Positions 19,806-29,969 of a DNA stretch of 64,000 nucleotides are shown here, in pieces. Position numbers and translations under genes: made by a program. The stretch spans positions 3,224,001 to 3,288,000 of the forward strand of contig CP066552.1 of NCBI GenBank assembly GCA_016415585.1, read 5' to 3'. Origin of the DNA: Pectobacterium carotovorum (GTDB taxonomy: Bacteria > Pseudomonadota > Gammaproteobacteria > Enterobacterales > Enterobacteriaceae). Below the pieces are notes generated by a model that was not told the DNA's origin, did no database searches, and saw only the letters and a program-made list of their open reading frames with translations. Each line of letters opens with the position of its first letter. The stretch's first letter is position 1.

Positions 19806-21317
19806 TCACTCCAGCGTGGGCATGACGAAGCTGCTGGTGTGGTGTTCCAGACGGACGCTGGCGGGCCAGCGGCTGGTGACGGTTTTCATGCGGGTGTAGA
19901 AGCGCACGCCGTCATTACCGTGAACGTTCAGCGGCCCAAAAATGGAGCGCTTCCAGCCGCCGAAGCTGTGGAATGCCATCGGCACCGGAATCGGTACGTT
20001 CACGCCGACCATGCCTGCCTGCACCTCTTCGCAGAACTGGCGTGCTGTTTCACCATCGCGGGTAAAAATAGCGGTGCCGTTGCCGTATTCATGGTTATTA
20101 ATCAGCGTCACCGCCGTCTGGTAATCCGGCACACGCACTACGGACAGCACCGGGCCAAAAATTTCTTCCTGATAGATCTTCATCTCCGGCGTGACGTTAT
20201 CGAACAGCGTCGGCCCGATGAAGTAGCCTTGCGGGTGCCCCTGTACAGACAGCGTGCGGCCATCGATGCGCAACGTCGCGCCCTGATCGACGCCACTTTG
20301 AATATAGTCGGCAATCTTCGCCCGGTGCGGTGCGCTGATCACCGGCCCCATTTCATTTTCCTGCCCGTCAACCAGACCTGGCCCGACGCGCATTGCTTTG
20401 ATCTGTGCGCTCAGACGCTGATGCAGCGCTTCCGCCGTGTCATCACCAACAGCCACCACCACTGACAGCGCCATGCAGCGCTCGCCTGCCGCACCAAACG
20501 CCGCGCCCATGATCGCGCTGGCAGCCATGTCCATGTCGGCATCCGGCATCAGGATGCAGTGGTTTTTCGCCCCGCCCAGCGCCTGACAGCGTTTGCCATG
20601 TGCCGACGCCGTCTGATAAATGTATTCCGCCACCGGCGTTGATCCCACAAAACTCACCGCCTGTACCCGCGGATCGGTCAGCAGGATGTCCACCGCTTCT
20701 TTGTCACCCTGAACGACGTTAAAGACGCCATCCGGCAGGCCCGCTTCTTTCAGCAGTTGCGCTAACAGCAGCGAGAGCGACGGATCTTTTTCCGACGGTT
20801 TCAGCACAAAGGTATTGCCGGTCGCCAGCGCAATCGGGAACATCCACATGGGCACCATCGCCGGGAAGTTGAACGGCGTAATCCCGACGCACACGCCGAG
20901 CGGCTGCATGAGTGAATGACTATCCACCCCAGTACCGACATTCGCCGAGTGTTCACCTTTTTGCAAATGGGGAATACCACAGGCAAACTCAACGACTTCC
21001 AGACCGCGCGTCACCTCCCCCACGGCATCGGAATAGACCTTGCCATGCTCCTGTGAAATCAGCCGGGCCAGCGTATCCATGCGTTCTTCCAGCAGCACTT
21101 TAAAGCGAAACAGCACGCGCGCACGGCGTAGCGGAGAGTGCTTTGACCACGCAGGGAATGCCGCCGCCGCGCTGGCAATAGCCTGCTCGACTTCCGCCTT
21201 ATCAGACATCACAACCTGGCGAATCTGCTCGCCCGTCGCTGGGTTATACACCGCGGCGTAGCGTTGGCTGTTGCTGGAGGCAATCGCCCCCTGAATGAAG
21301 TTAGATACGGTTTCCAT
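19806..21317 (-). CDS. iolA: Methylmalonate/malonate-semialdehyde dehydrogenase (CoA-acylating)
   Basis: The protein of 503 residues belongs to the CoA-acylating MMSDH branch of aldehyde dehydrogenases and converts malonate semialdehyde, the end product of inositol cleavage, to acetyl-CoA. Visible motifs are GITPFNFPAMVPMWMFPIAL (residues 145-164), VLKPSEKDPS, GGAKNHCILMPDAD and the catalytic Cys281 in FGAAGERCMAL. ATG 21317 is chosen: AAGGTG precedes it and the family starts near there; the longer frame begins 14 codons upstream. It is divergent from iolR across about 330 bases. Confidence 0.94.
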   Translation of the reverse strand: METVSNFIQGAIASSNSQRYAAVYNPATGEQIRQVVMSDKAEVEQAIASAAAAFPAWSKHSPLRRARVLFRFKVLLEERMDTLARLISQEHGKVYSDAVGEVTRGLEVVEFACGIPHLQKGEHSANVGTGVDSHSLMQPLGVCVGITPFNFPAMVPMWMFPIALATGNTFVLKPSEKDPSLSLLLAQLLKEAGLPDGVFNVVQGDKEAVDILLTDPRVQAVSFVGSTPVAEYIYQTASAHGKRCQALGGAKNHCILMPDADMDMAASAIMGAAFGAAGERCMALSVVVAVGDDTAEALHQRLSAQIKAMRVGPGLVDGQENEMGPVISAPHRAKIADYIQSGVDQGATLRIDGRTLSVQGHPQGYFIGPTLFDNVTPEMKIYQEEIFGPVLSVVRVPDYQTAVTLINNHEYGNGTAIFTRDGETARQFCEEVQAGMVGVNVPIPVPMAFHSFGGWKRSIFGPLNVHGNDGVRFYTRMKTVTSRWPASVRLEHHTSSFVMPTLE

Positions 21318-21373
21318 GTTTACACCTTTGTGGGTTTTGAGGAGACAAACGGCTGACATCGGATTACAGTATA

Positions 21374-21415
21374 TGAAATGAATATTCCATTTAACGTAAA
21401 AATAAAATAAATGTT
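21374..21415. promoter_or_regulatory. Putative IolR operator pair between iolA and iolR
   Basis: TGAAATGAATATTCCA at 21374-21389 matches the palindrome upstream of iolG except for one base in the right arm. AAATAAATGTT at 21405-21415 matches the second iolG-side element exactly. Both lie in the 326-base divergent region, nearer iolA, suiting repression of iolA and possibly autoregulation of iolR. Apart from these and the start signals I see nothing else in the region. Confidence 0.45.
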
Positions 21416-21643
21416 GATTATTGTGATCCGCTGCGAATTTTTATGTAAACTTGAAGACAGCCGTCCATAAAGACAGGCGAGCAGCCTCTGAAAATAGCCG
21501 TATCGATAAAAGGTGTGCCGCCAAAATGTCGTACAGATAAAACAACCGTATCCAGAAATGAATTTTCTGTTCCGTTTCAGGCGCCAGTCATGAAATCGCC
21601 CTAATGGGATAGATTCTTATACGTCTTTGGGAGATAACCCGAT

Positions 21644-22501
21644 ATGCCCATGGCAACCAGCCTGAGAGAGTTACAGGAACAGATCCGCGAGCGTTATGAT
21701 TCGCTCAGCAAGCGCTTGCAGCAGGTGGCACACTATGTGCTGGATAATACCAACAGCATCGCGTTCGATACCGTCGCGGTGATCGCCGAACGAGCTGACG
21801 TTCCTCCCTCAACGTTGATTCGCTTCGCCAACGCCTTTGATTTCAGCGGCTTCAACGAAATGAAACAGTTGTTCCGTATGAATCTGGTGGAGGAAACCGC
21901 CAGCTATACCGACCGGGCGCGGCTGTTTCGGGCGATGGAAGCTGACGCCGTGCCAGAAACGCCGCTGGATATTCTGCATGAGTTTGCCCGCTCAAACGCG
22001 CAGGCAATGCAGCAGTTGGCGGCACGCACCCCGCCAGAGGATCTGCAAAAAGCCGTCGATCTGCTGGCACAGGCTGAGACCATCTATATCGTCGGGCTGC
22101 GGCGCTCGTTCAGCGTCGCCACTTACCTCACCTACGCGCTCAGTCATCTGGAAAGCAGCCCGATTCTGGTCAACGGATTGGGAGGCATGTTTCGCGAACA
22201 GCTCAGCCGAGTCAGCTCGCGCGATGTGGTGGTTTCCATCAGCTTCTCGCCCTATTCACAGGAAACCGTGATGGTCAGTGAAATGGCAGCGAAAGCCGGC
22301 GCGCGGCAAATCGTGATTACCGACAGTCAAATTAGCCCGCTGGCGACGCTCAGCGACGTTTGCTTTGTCGTGAAGGAGGCGCAGGTTGATGCGTTCCGTT
22401 CACAGTCCGCCACGCTATGTCTGGTGCAATCGCTGATGGTGTCGCTGGCCTACCGGCAGGGAAACGGCGCAGATCAGAGTGAAAAACAGCAGCGCGGCTA
22501 G
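21644..22501 (+). CDS. iolR: RpiR/MurR-family transcriptional regulator of the inositol genes
   Basis: The 285-residue protein has an N-terminal helix-turn-helix domain of the RpiR type (residues 1-80, with AFDTVAVIAERADVPPSTLIRFANAFDFSGF) and a C-terminal SIS sugar-isomerase domain (about 125-260, with IYIVGLRRSFSVATYLTYAL and VVVSISFSPYSQETV) that senses a sugar phosphate. In enterobacteria the iol genes are repressed by such an IolR, relieved by a pathway intermediate. It is divergent from iolA, as expected for a local regulator. A second ATG two codons in (21650) is possible. Confidence 0.88.
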   Translation: MPMATSLRELQEQIRERYDSLSKRLQQVAHYVLDNTNSIAFDTVAVIAERADVPPSTLIRFANAFDFSGFNEMKQLFRMNLVEETASYTDRARLFRAMEADAVPETPLDILHEFARSNAQAMQQLAARTPPEDLQKAVDLLAQAETIYIVGLRRSFSVATYLTYALSHLESSPILVNGLGGMFREQLSRVSSRDVVVSISFSPYSQETVMVSEMAAKAGARQIVITDSQISPLATLSDVCFVVKEAQVDAFRSQSATLCLVQSLMVSLAYRQGNGADQSEKQQRG

Positions 22502-22548
22502 TCGGAATCGTTTAATTAGCAGGACTCACAGAGAGGGAGAGCCGTTTT

Positions 22549-22836
22549 ATGCTTAAAGTGATCGCACAGGATTTTATTAAGCCTGAGTACATTGAAATCG
22601 TCATGCCGCTGTACCGCGAATTAGTAGAGAAAACCCGACAGGAGCCGCTGTGCATCTCCTATGAGCTTTTTATCAATCAGAAAGATCCGGGGCATTTCAC
22701 CTTTATCGAAACCTGGCCGGATAAAGCCGCACTGGACACTCACTGCCAGACCGAACACTTCCAGCGTCTGGTTCCGATGATCAATAGCCACCAGCGGGCC
22801 GAGTGCACCTTCCTGCTGATGGATCCGTTTGAGTAA
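22549..22836 (+). CDS. Small antibiotic-biosynthesis-monooxygenase (ABM) domain protein
   Basis: The 95-residue protein is a single ABM domain of the ferredoxin-like fold: MLKVIAQDFIKPEYIEIVMP, EPLCISYELFINQKDPGHF, FIETWPDKAALDTHCQTEHF. Relatives include YgiN-type quinol oxidoreductases and small putative monooxygenases; the histidine and WPDKAALDTH region are typical. Its reaction cannot be given. It follows iolR in the same direction after 47 bases and could be cotranscribed, though no link to inositol is known. Confidence 0.75.
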   Translation: MLKVIAQDFIKPEYIEIVMPLYRELVEKTRQEPLCISYELFINQKDPGHFTFIETWPDKAALDTHCQTEHFQRLVPMINSHQRAECTFLLMDPFE

Positions 22837-22908
22837 CGCTGCGCCGCTCGCTGGCTATCAACCTATTTTGAAAGTAACGACGGGAGCTCCCACCGTTTCT
22901 TTGCATAT

Positions 22909-23970
22909 TCAGGCAACTTCAGTTCGGCGACGGCCTTTGTTTTTTGCCCGGTAAAGTGCCATATCGGCGGTCTTTAACCAGTCAATATATTGACCCATTT
23001 CCGGTGAAATCTCCGCAATACCGACGCTGACAAACACCGCCAGCTGCGGCGTTTGGTTCAGGAATTTCAGCGATAAGCTCTCCCGAATGCGGTTCACGGC
23101 GTCTAACGCCTCTCCCGCGCTAGTCTGCGGTAAAATAACGGCAAACTCATCTCCACCAAATCGTCCAATCACATCCGTCTCCCGAAAACCAGATGTCAAC
23201 TCACGCGCCAGCAGCAATATCGCCTGATCGCCGACGTTATGCCCAAAGTTATCGTTAAAGGCTTTAAAATGGTCGATATCAAACAGAACTAACGTCGCCG
23301 TACGCTTATAACGCTGACAAATGTCATATTCGTGTTTCAGCAAGCGTTCCCAGTGATGACGGTTATAGAGGCTGGTCATACCGTCATGAATACTGACTTC
23401 CATCAGCATCCGTTTGTGTTCCGCCAGTTTCAGCGCAGTGGTGTAAGTGACATAGCCGAGAAAAATGGGGTAGACCAACAACATCGGCAGGCAGGCATAA
23501 AGCTGTATCGATGTCGTATTCAGAGAAACAGGCACAGCAAACAGCACAAGAATCATCACACAGACGACACACTGTAATACGATGCCCTGCACAAACAGCT
23601 TTATCCCACCGGCAGCCGTACCGTTCATCCCTACCATCGCAGCAATCAGGGCGCTGGGCAGAAGATTAACGCCCATAAACCCAATCCAGATGCCACCAAA
23701 CGCCACATCAATCAATAAATTACGCTTCTCGCACTGCATCGGGTCGCGTGACCGCAGGGACAGCGCGTAGGCAATGTGAGGCCAGATAAAGGTGTTAAGA
23801 AAGAGCAACACCCACAAGAGCGTCGGGACAGGCCGGGTAATTAGCACCGAGGAAATAAAGAGAGCGCACAGTATCGTACCGACAATCCGTGGAATATAGA
23901 CTCGCTGGGAAAAGCGTAGCCCTGAGCGACGTACATCTACCGTCAAAAACATCGGCGGCGAGGCTGACAT
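22909..23970 (-). CDS. dgcC: Membrane-bound diguanylate cyclase with MASE2 sensor domain
   Basis: The 353-residue protein has an N-terminal membrane domain of several helices (residues 20-185) beginning RRSGLRFSQRVYIPRIVG, the hallmark of MASE2, and a C-terminal GGDEF domain. Catalytic features are DIDHFKAFND and the intact active-site loop RFGGDEFAVIL. Layout and sequence match AdrA/DgcC (YaiC) of enterobacteria, which makes cyclic di-GMP for cellulose production. The inhibitory RxxD site position reads LTSGFRETD, so product inhibition may be retained. An AGGAGG ribosome binding site precedes the ATG. It stands alone, convergent with the ABM gene. Confidence 0.9.
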   Translation of the reverse strand: MSASPPMFLTVDVRRSGLRFSQRVYIPRIVGTILCALFISSVLITRPVPTLLWVLLFLNTFIWPHIAYALSLRSRDPMQCEKRNLLIDVAFGGIWIGFMGVNLLPSALIAAMVGMNGTAAGGIKLFVQGIVLQCVVCVMILVLFAVPVSLNTTSIQLYACLPMLLVYPIFLGYVTYTTALKLAEHKRMLMEVSIHDGMTSLYNRHHWERLLKHEYDICQRYKRTATLVLFDIDHFKAFNDNFGHNVGDQAILLLARELTSGFRETDVIGRFGGDEFAVILPQTSAGEALDAVNRIRESLSLKFLNQTPQLAVFVSVGIAEISPEMGQYIDWLKTADMALYRAKNKGRRRTEVA

Positions 23971-24197
23971 AACGACCTCCTATACGGTTCACTAACAAAT
24001 AGCGAGAAAAAAGAACATTATGGCTGAAAATCGGCCAGTAACAGTGAGCCATTTTTGAATTTATTTTGTTACATAACGAACAGACACCGTAAAGGCGAAA
24101 TAGAGTAACACAAGCGTTAACTCGCGGTGGTCTTACCCGTGCGCTGTGTTCCTCACCGAGAATTATCCCGATATGCCTGTCACGATAGCTTGTATGA

Positions 24198-25034
24198 CTA
24201 AGATGGGGAGGGTTGTAAGCGGTTGATGTGAATAGTCAGAAACATAATTTCATCAGTAGTTAGCTGGCAGCTGTAGTTTTTTTCCACATACTCATACACC
24301 TTCATCGCACAGGCATAGGCCCGCGGCATCATTTCGGTAATCCCCTGATAGATAGAATCATCACCGTGACTTACCGTTTCCCGATTTAACAGACGCAGGG
24401 CGAAGAACTTCAGATGCGTAATCAAACGCTGATAATTGAGAGAGCGCTCATCAAACGTGATGTGCAAGTCATACTTCAGGATGGTCAAAATATCTTTAAT
24501 GATGCTCGCACTTTGCATCGTGCTCTGCATATCGCTGTTGTTCGTCGCATTCGCCAGATGCAGCGCAATAAACCCCGCCTCATCCTCCGGTAAATCAATA
24601 TCCAGTCTGGTACGAATCAGTTCCAGCGCCTCCAGCCCAATGGCAAATTCACTGCGATAGAACTGGCGAATATCCCATAGCATTAGATTTTTGATCGTCT
24701 GCCCTTTCTTGTGGCGTTGAATAGCAAAATTGATGTGATCGCTTAATGCCAGAAACAGCGTGTCCTGTACATCAAGCCGCAACGTTTTTTGCGCCAGAGT
24801 AATGATTTGCTGCGTCACCGCCAGACAATCAGAGGGAATGTCCGCTAGCAGTTGTGACAACACATCAGCTATACCGTCACTTTTCTTCACGAACTGGCTT
24901 TCAATACGCAGTGGATCGATAGGGTCACCCACTTTCTTGCCAAAGCCGACACCTTTACCCATCGCCACAATTTCCCGTCGGTCATCAGCCAGCACCAGCA
25001 CAGCATTATTGCTCAGTATCTTTTTTATTATCAT
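24198..25034 (-). CDS. BglG/LicT-family transcriptional antiterminator (second)
   Basis: The 278-residue protein has the CAT RNA-binding domain (MIIKKILSNNAVLVLADD, then GKGVGFGKKVGD) and two PRD domains with histidines in LALSDHINFAIQRHKKGQ, GFIALHLAN, LITHLKFFALRLL and FLTIHINRL. It lies 109 bases downstream of a GH1 gene in the same direction; the leader of that GH1 gene contains a plausible RAT hairpin overlapping a terminator, the expected target. No PTS permease gene is next to it, so the partner EII protein must be elsewhere, possibly the one ending at 374. Confidence 0.9.
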   Translation of the reverse strand: MIIKKILSNNAVLVLADDRREIVAMGKGVGFGKKVGDPIDPLRIESQFVKKSDGIADVLSQLLADIPSDCLAVTQQIITLAQKTLRLDVQDTLFLALSDHINFAIQRHKKGQTIKNLMLWDIRQFYRSEFAIGLEALELIRTRLDIDLPEDEAGFIALHLANATNNSDMQSTMQSASIIKDILTILKYDLHITFDERSLNYQRLITHLKFFALRLLNRETVSHGDDSIYQGITEMMPRAYACAMKVYEYVEKNYSCQLTTDEIMFLTIHINRLQPSPS

Positions 25035-25143
25035 CGCATCAGCCGCCCTGTCTGACGGGAAGGCACACGGCCTTCCCTACCGTTTAACGCCTCGAACGTA
25101 GTATCGATGGGCGTCTTTTCAATGTCGTTCGTTTAAGGTTCGA

Positions 25144-26625
<1,482 letters not shown>

Positions 26626-26668
26626 TTACTGATGTTATGGGTAGTGCGCGATCGGGCTGTATTCAGGC

Positions 26669-26719
26669 AAAAAAAAACCTGATACGAACATGTTTTAATC
26701 GCATGCGTCGTATCAGGTT
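26669..26719 (-). terminator. Leader terminator of the GH1-antiterminator operon
   Basis: Two perfect 12-base arms, AACCTGATACGA (26676-26687) and its complement (26708-26719), enclose a 20-base loop and on the minus strand are followed by nine T residues. This is a classic intrinsic terminator placed about 100 bases before the GH1 start, where it would stop transcription unless antiterminated. Confidence 0.9.
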
Positions 26720-26736
26720 TCGCTCGAGCCTTAACC
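26716..26736 (-). promoter_or_regulatory. RAT-like antiterminator hairpin
   Basis: On the minus strand GGTTAAGGCTCGAGCGAAAC begins a hairpin with GGTT pairing AACC and an inner GCTCGAGC palindrome. Its 3' arm shares four bases with the terminator stem, so the two structures exclude each other, the design recognised by BglG/LicT proteins. The sequence is only loosely like known RATs; the overlap and position are the evidence. Confidence 0.6.
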
Positions 26737-26757
26737 CGATCACGTCCTTCTTACCGG

Positions 26758-26786
26758 GTTATATCCGCTAACCGCCGTAGGCTCAA
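26758..26786 (-). promoter_or_regulatory. Sigma-70 promoter of the GH1-antiterminator operon
   Basis: TTGAGC (26786-26781) and TATAAC (26763-26758) are separated by exactly 17 bases on the minus strand. The predicted start near 26751 puts the CRP site at about -61, the standard class I position. The leader RNA would be about 180 bases. Confidence 0.6.
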
Positions 26787-26803
26787 ACCGAAGTCAGGCA
26801 ATC

Positions 26804-26819
26804 TGTGATGAATATCACC
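26804..26819. promoter_or_regulatory. CRP binding site
   Basis: TGTGATGAATATCACC matches the TGTGA-N6-TCACA consensus in nine of the ten conserved positions. It is centred about 61 bases before the predicted start of the GH1 transcript, consistent with cAMP-dependent activation of a glucoside operon. Confidence 0.7.
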
Positions 26820-26977
26820 GATAATGTCCTCACCTGACGATGATCTGCCCCCTGCGCCAGCCATCACAGGCATGCAAACTCACCGTTCGTGTCAGTCGTC
26901 GCGGTCGTGATAACCAAGTAAAATAGTTCATGTTAGTTTTCAAATAGTTTTACTTCGCAAAGTAAACACGCACAAAA

Positions 26978-27010
26978 AAGCCCGTCACGGCACTCGGCGA
27001 TGACGGGCTT
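26978..27010. terminator. Terminator after yjbH
   Basis: AAGCCCGTCA and TGACGGGCTT form a perfect 10-base stem with a 13-base loop, 30 bases after the yjbH stop; on the minus strand T residues follow the stem. Confidence 0.9.
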
Positions 27011-27039
27011 GATTAACACCCTAAACGAATGGGGATCGA

Positions 27040-29181
27040 TTAGTGTTCGGTGAGGCCATACAGTGAGCTGCGGCGCTGTAGCATCTGACCACCGTCACGC
27101 GTCAGCGGTACCCAACCGACCGCACCACGTTTCACCGTCGGTTCGGTGAACAGCAGATCAAACGGTATTGAGACGTAGAAGCCTTTAGTAAAGCTTCCTT
27201 CACCATATTCAGCAGCGCTGACGTTAGTCTTGGTCGCAAAGGCACCTGCAATAATTCCGCTATCAAAGCGGCGAGACAGATCGAGGGTTACCCCTTTGTC
27301 CCCTGCCAGATAACGACCCACACTCACCTTCGCTACCGCACCTTCCACAAACGGCAGTTCCCAGTAGGCGGTCAGATGACCAGTCACCACATCGTAATCG
27401 GCCATGCGCATGATATCGTTCCAGTCACGCTGTTTGACATAGTTCACATCCATCCCCAGCGCCCAGCTTTTACCGAACGGACGATACAGCACTTCAGATC
27501 CGACACCCGCATACATCATTTCCAGATAGCCGCCGTAGACCTGGGTATACCAGTCCTGCGCGAGATTATCCCTGCGAGTCAATTGCAGATTGGTCAATAA
27601 CAGATCGGAAGAAGTAGTGTATTCACGCACCCAGGTTCTGACACGCGGCAGCGCAGCGCCATCCGCTGGTGGTGTTTTATAGTTGAACTTGTCGTAGTTA
27701 TTCACCAGATTCAGTGTTGCCGTTCCGCCTACGCTCCAGTGATCGCTCAGACGGTAGTCCACGTTACCTTTCAATGCGACCTGATACATATAGAAGGATT
27801 CAGGGCCACCGAAAGACTGCGTCAGTGTCGGATCTAATGAATACGTCAGACGATCGGGTTCTGCGAGCAGCACCTGCTGACCGCGCACGTCAGATACCGG
27901 CTCTTTGCGATGCGTGACAGGTTCCGGTTGCCCCAGTGGAATAGCCGCCTGTTTAACCTGATGGAAAGGTTTGGCATCGACTTCCGTGCTGGCAATCGGT
28001 AAACGCTGGCTGCGCTGAACAATGTGGTACTCATCAATACTGCCCGGTACATGGTTTGCCAATACCGTAGCCGCACGCTGCGTAGCCTGTTCACTATCAC
28101 GATACTTTGTCTGATCGGCAACAATGGTGACTTGCTTTTGGTCTGTGTAAATATCGGCGTCTTTAAAGCCAGCCTTATCATTCAGCTCTTTCGAGACGAG
28201 CTGCCAGTTTGTGCCTTTGCCATCCTGCACTGGCGCATAGACCGGTGGCGCATCATCTAAATAGTTCGGCTTCAGGTCGTTGAAATTAGTGCGTAGTGTA
28301 AAGCCCCACATCAGGGTATTGCCACGCTGCCACGATAACGTGGTATCCAACACATCGCCGACGCGATAGACCGCACCGATGTTGAAAGGAGAATCGTGTT
28401 TCAGCTTCTGTGGCACACCATTGGATGACGTTCTTTCTGCACTGTAATCGTTGCCGTCATATTCAAGCTTTAAGCGCAGGGGATCCCAGGGTGTCTGATA
28501 CTCAACGCCACCAAACAACGCGGCAGGACCATGGAAGAAGTTATCGACCTCAAATTCCCCACCGCCACCTGAAAAGCTGTCATTACGCTGGCAGAAGCTG
28601 GCTTTCAGCGAACAGGCAGGGTTTTTAATATTGCCACTTTCAGCCATATTGCCCCAGCCCATACCCAGCGTAAAATCAAAGGGTCCCATACGCTTACTGG
28701 CCACCAGATATTCGCTATCAAACAGGCCTGTACCGGCAATATCACGCAATCCGACAGAAACATCCGGCATCCAGTAGCTTTCTTGCCACAAACGCGCTTT
28801 GACATCGAATGACTTATCTTTGTAGGTTTGGCTACCGCTGAAACTAGAATCAAAACTATAAGGACGAGTACGGATATCGGTATAACGCACCGTCGTTTCC
28901 AGCCAGTCAAAGAGCTGGAGCGATATGGAGTAGCGCCGATATTCTTCGTTGTCGCGGTAATTAAGGCTAAACTCGCCTGTTTTCGCCATACGCGCCGTAG
29001 GCATCTGCAACAGACCTGTACCACCGAAATCAGACTGTGATACCCCCACCGGCTGAAAGCGCAGATTCGGGTTTGTCGCAGTACGGTCGCTTTCGGTTTC
29101 AGCCGCCATCGCCTGTGCACTCAAGATGCTGCCAATCGCCAACGACAGACAGCCTAGTTTAACGTTTCTATTCTTTGTCAT
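27040..29181 (-). CDS. yjbH: YjbH/GfcD-type outer membrane beta-barrel protein
   Basis: The 713-residue protein has a signal peptide (ending AQAMA, residue 26) and the YjbH domain: GVSQSDFGGTGLLQMPTARM, FDWLETTVRYTDI, repeated aromatic-alternating strands, and ALGMDVNYVKQRDWN. It is the last and largest protein of the yjbEFGH set (the gfcABCD set of group 4 capsule is its paralogue), predicted to sit in the outer membrane and take part in exopolysaccharide production or secretion. Its ATG overlaps the stop of yjbG by four bases. It is not a lipoprotein by my reading: no lipobox cysteine is seen. A terminator follows. Confidence 0.88.
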   Translation of the reverse strand: MTKNRNVKLGCLSLAIGSILSAQAMAAETESDRTATNPNLRFQPVGVSQSDFGGTGLLQMPTARMAKTGEFSLNYRDNEEYRRYSISLQLFDWLETTVRYTDIRTRPYSFDSSFSGSQTYKDKSFDVKARLWQESYWMPDVSVGLRDIAGTGLFDSEYLVASKRMGPFDFTLGMGWGNMAESGNIKNPACSLKASFCQRNDSFSGGGGEFEVDNFFHGPAALFGGVEYQTPWDPLRLKLEYDGNDYSAERTSSNGVPQKLKHDSPFNIGAVYRVGDVLDTTLSWQRGNTLMWGFTLRTNFNDLKPNYLDDAPPVYAPVQDGKGTNWQLVSKELNDKAGFKDADIYTDQKQVTIVADQTKYRDSEQATQRAATVLANHVPGSIDEYHIVQRSQRLPIASTEVDAKPFHQVKQAAIPLGQPEPVTHRKEPVSDVRGQQVLLAEPDRLTYSLDPTLTQSFGGPESFYMYQVALKGNVDYRLSDHWSVGGTATLNLVNNYDKFNYKTPPADGAALPRVRTWVREYTTSSDLLLTNLQLTRRDNLAQDWYTQVYGGYLEMMYAGVGSEVLYRPFGKSWALGMDVNYVKQRDWNDIMRMADYDVVTGHLTAYWELPFVEGAVAKVSVGRYLAGDKGVTLDLSRRFDSGIIAGAFATKTNVSAAEYGEGSFTKGFYVSIPFDLLFTEPTVKRGAVGWVPLTRDGGQMLQRRSSLYGLTEH

Positions 29182-29960
29182 TCGAGTGGCGTCCGGTTAG
29201 CAAGGTAGTCAGCAAGTTGATCGTTGAGTGATAACATATCCTGTGGCAAAACTGAGGGATTAAAGCCAATAAAGAGCGTTTCGCCCGCGGCGGGTTCAAC
29301 ATGCTGGCGGTTCCACAGCGCCAGCGGCACTTTGCGCCACTTGCCATTTCCCGCAATCAGATAGCCATAACTGTTATCCGCTCCCGCGAGAAGTCGGCGT
29401 CCAGAGAGATAATTTTCGACCGACCACCCGGCACGCAGCGCCACTTTCCCCGATGTCTCCAGTTCTCCCACATCAGCGGAGGTATTCACCAGACCGATCA
29501 GCGACAGCTTGTCATCATGAGGCGCCACATACAGTGCATATTCTCCCACCAGAGGGCGATTATTTTCTACATAGACACGCACGCGGTCAGGATCCAGATC
29601 GGTGCGGATACGACCCGCAACGTTAATCGGGTTAATGGTCTTTCTCAGTAGCCAGGCGGAGATCGCCAGATCGCCATCGCCTGAATTACGCCAGCGCGTT
29701 TCCAGTTCAGCCAGCTTTTGCAGCAAGACATCCCCTTGCGCACGAACCTTCTCTGTCGTCGCAAAATCAGAAATAAACGCCGTTTGCCAGTTGATATTCT
29801 GTGGCCAGGGAACCTGTTCGTAAAATTTTTCAAGACGCGTGCCATCATCCAATTTGACGACGGCTATCGTCTGTTGAGGCGATTTCACAGTCAACTGCGC
29901 AGACGTCGCAACACCGGAAACCAGCAGCAGCAAGGTCGCGATACGATTGAGTGCCAACAT
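29178..29960 (-). CDS. yjbG: YjbG/GfcC-type periplasmic capsule-biosynthesis protein
   Basis: The 260-residue protein begins with a signal peptide (MLALNRIATLLLLVSGVATSAQ) and contains the GfcC-type features VYVENNRPLVGEYALYVAP and AGETLFIGFNPSVLPQDM. It belongs to the periplasmic exopolysaccharide helper family and is predicted to interact with the polysaccharide export machinery. It lies between yjbF (9-base gap) and yjbH (overlapping). Exact biochemical role is unknown for the family. Confidence 0.85.
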   Translation of the reverse strand: MLALNRIATLLLLVSGVATSAQLTVKSPQQTIAVVKLDDGTRLEKFYEQVPWPQNINWQTAFISDFATTEKVRAQGDVLLQKLAELETRWRNSGDGDLAISAWLLRKTINPINVAGRIRTDLDPDRVRVYVENNRPLVGEYALYVAPHDDKLSLIGLVNTSADVGELETSGKVALRAGWSVENYLSGRRLLAGADNSYGYLIAGNGKWRKVPLALWNRQHVEPAAGETLFIGFNPSVLPQDMLSLNDQLADYLANRTPLE

Positions 29961-29969
29961 TTCAGCCCC

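Noticed and set aside
19671..20465. Long antisense frame of 264 codons opposite iolA
   Set aside because: It mirrors the GC-rich third-position pattern of iolA and enters repeat copy B; no recognisable domain.
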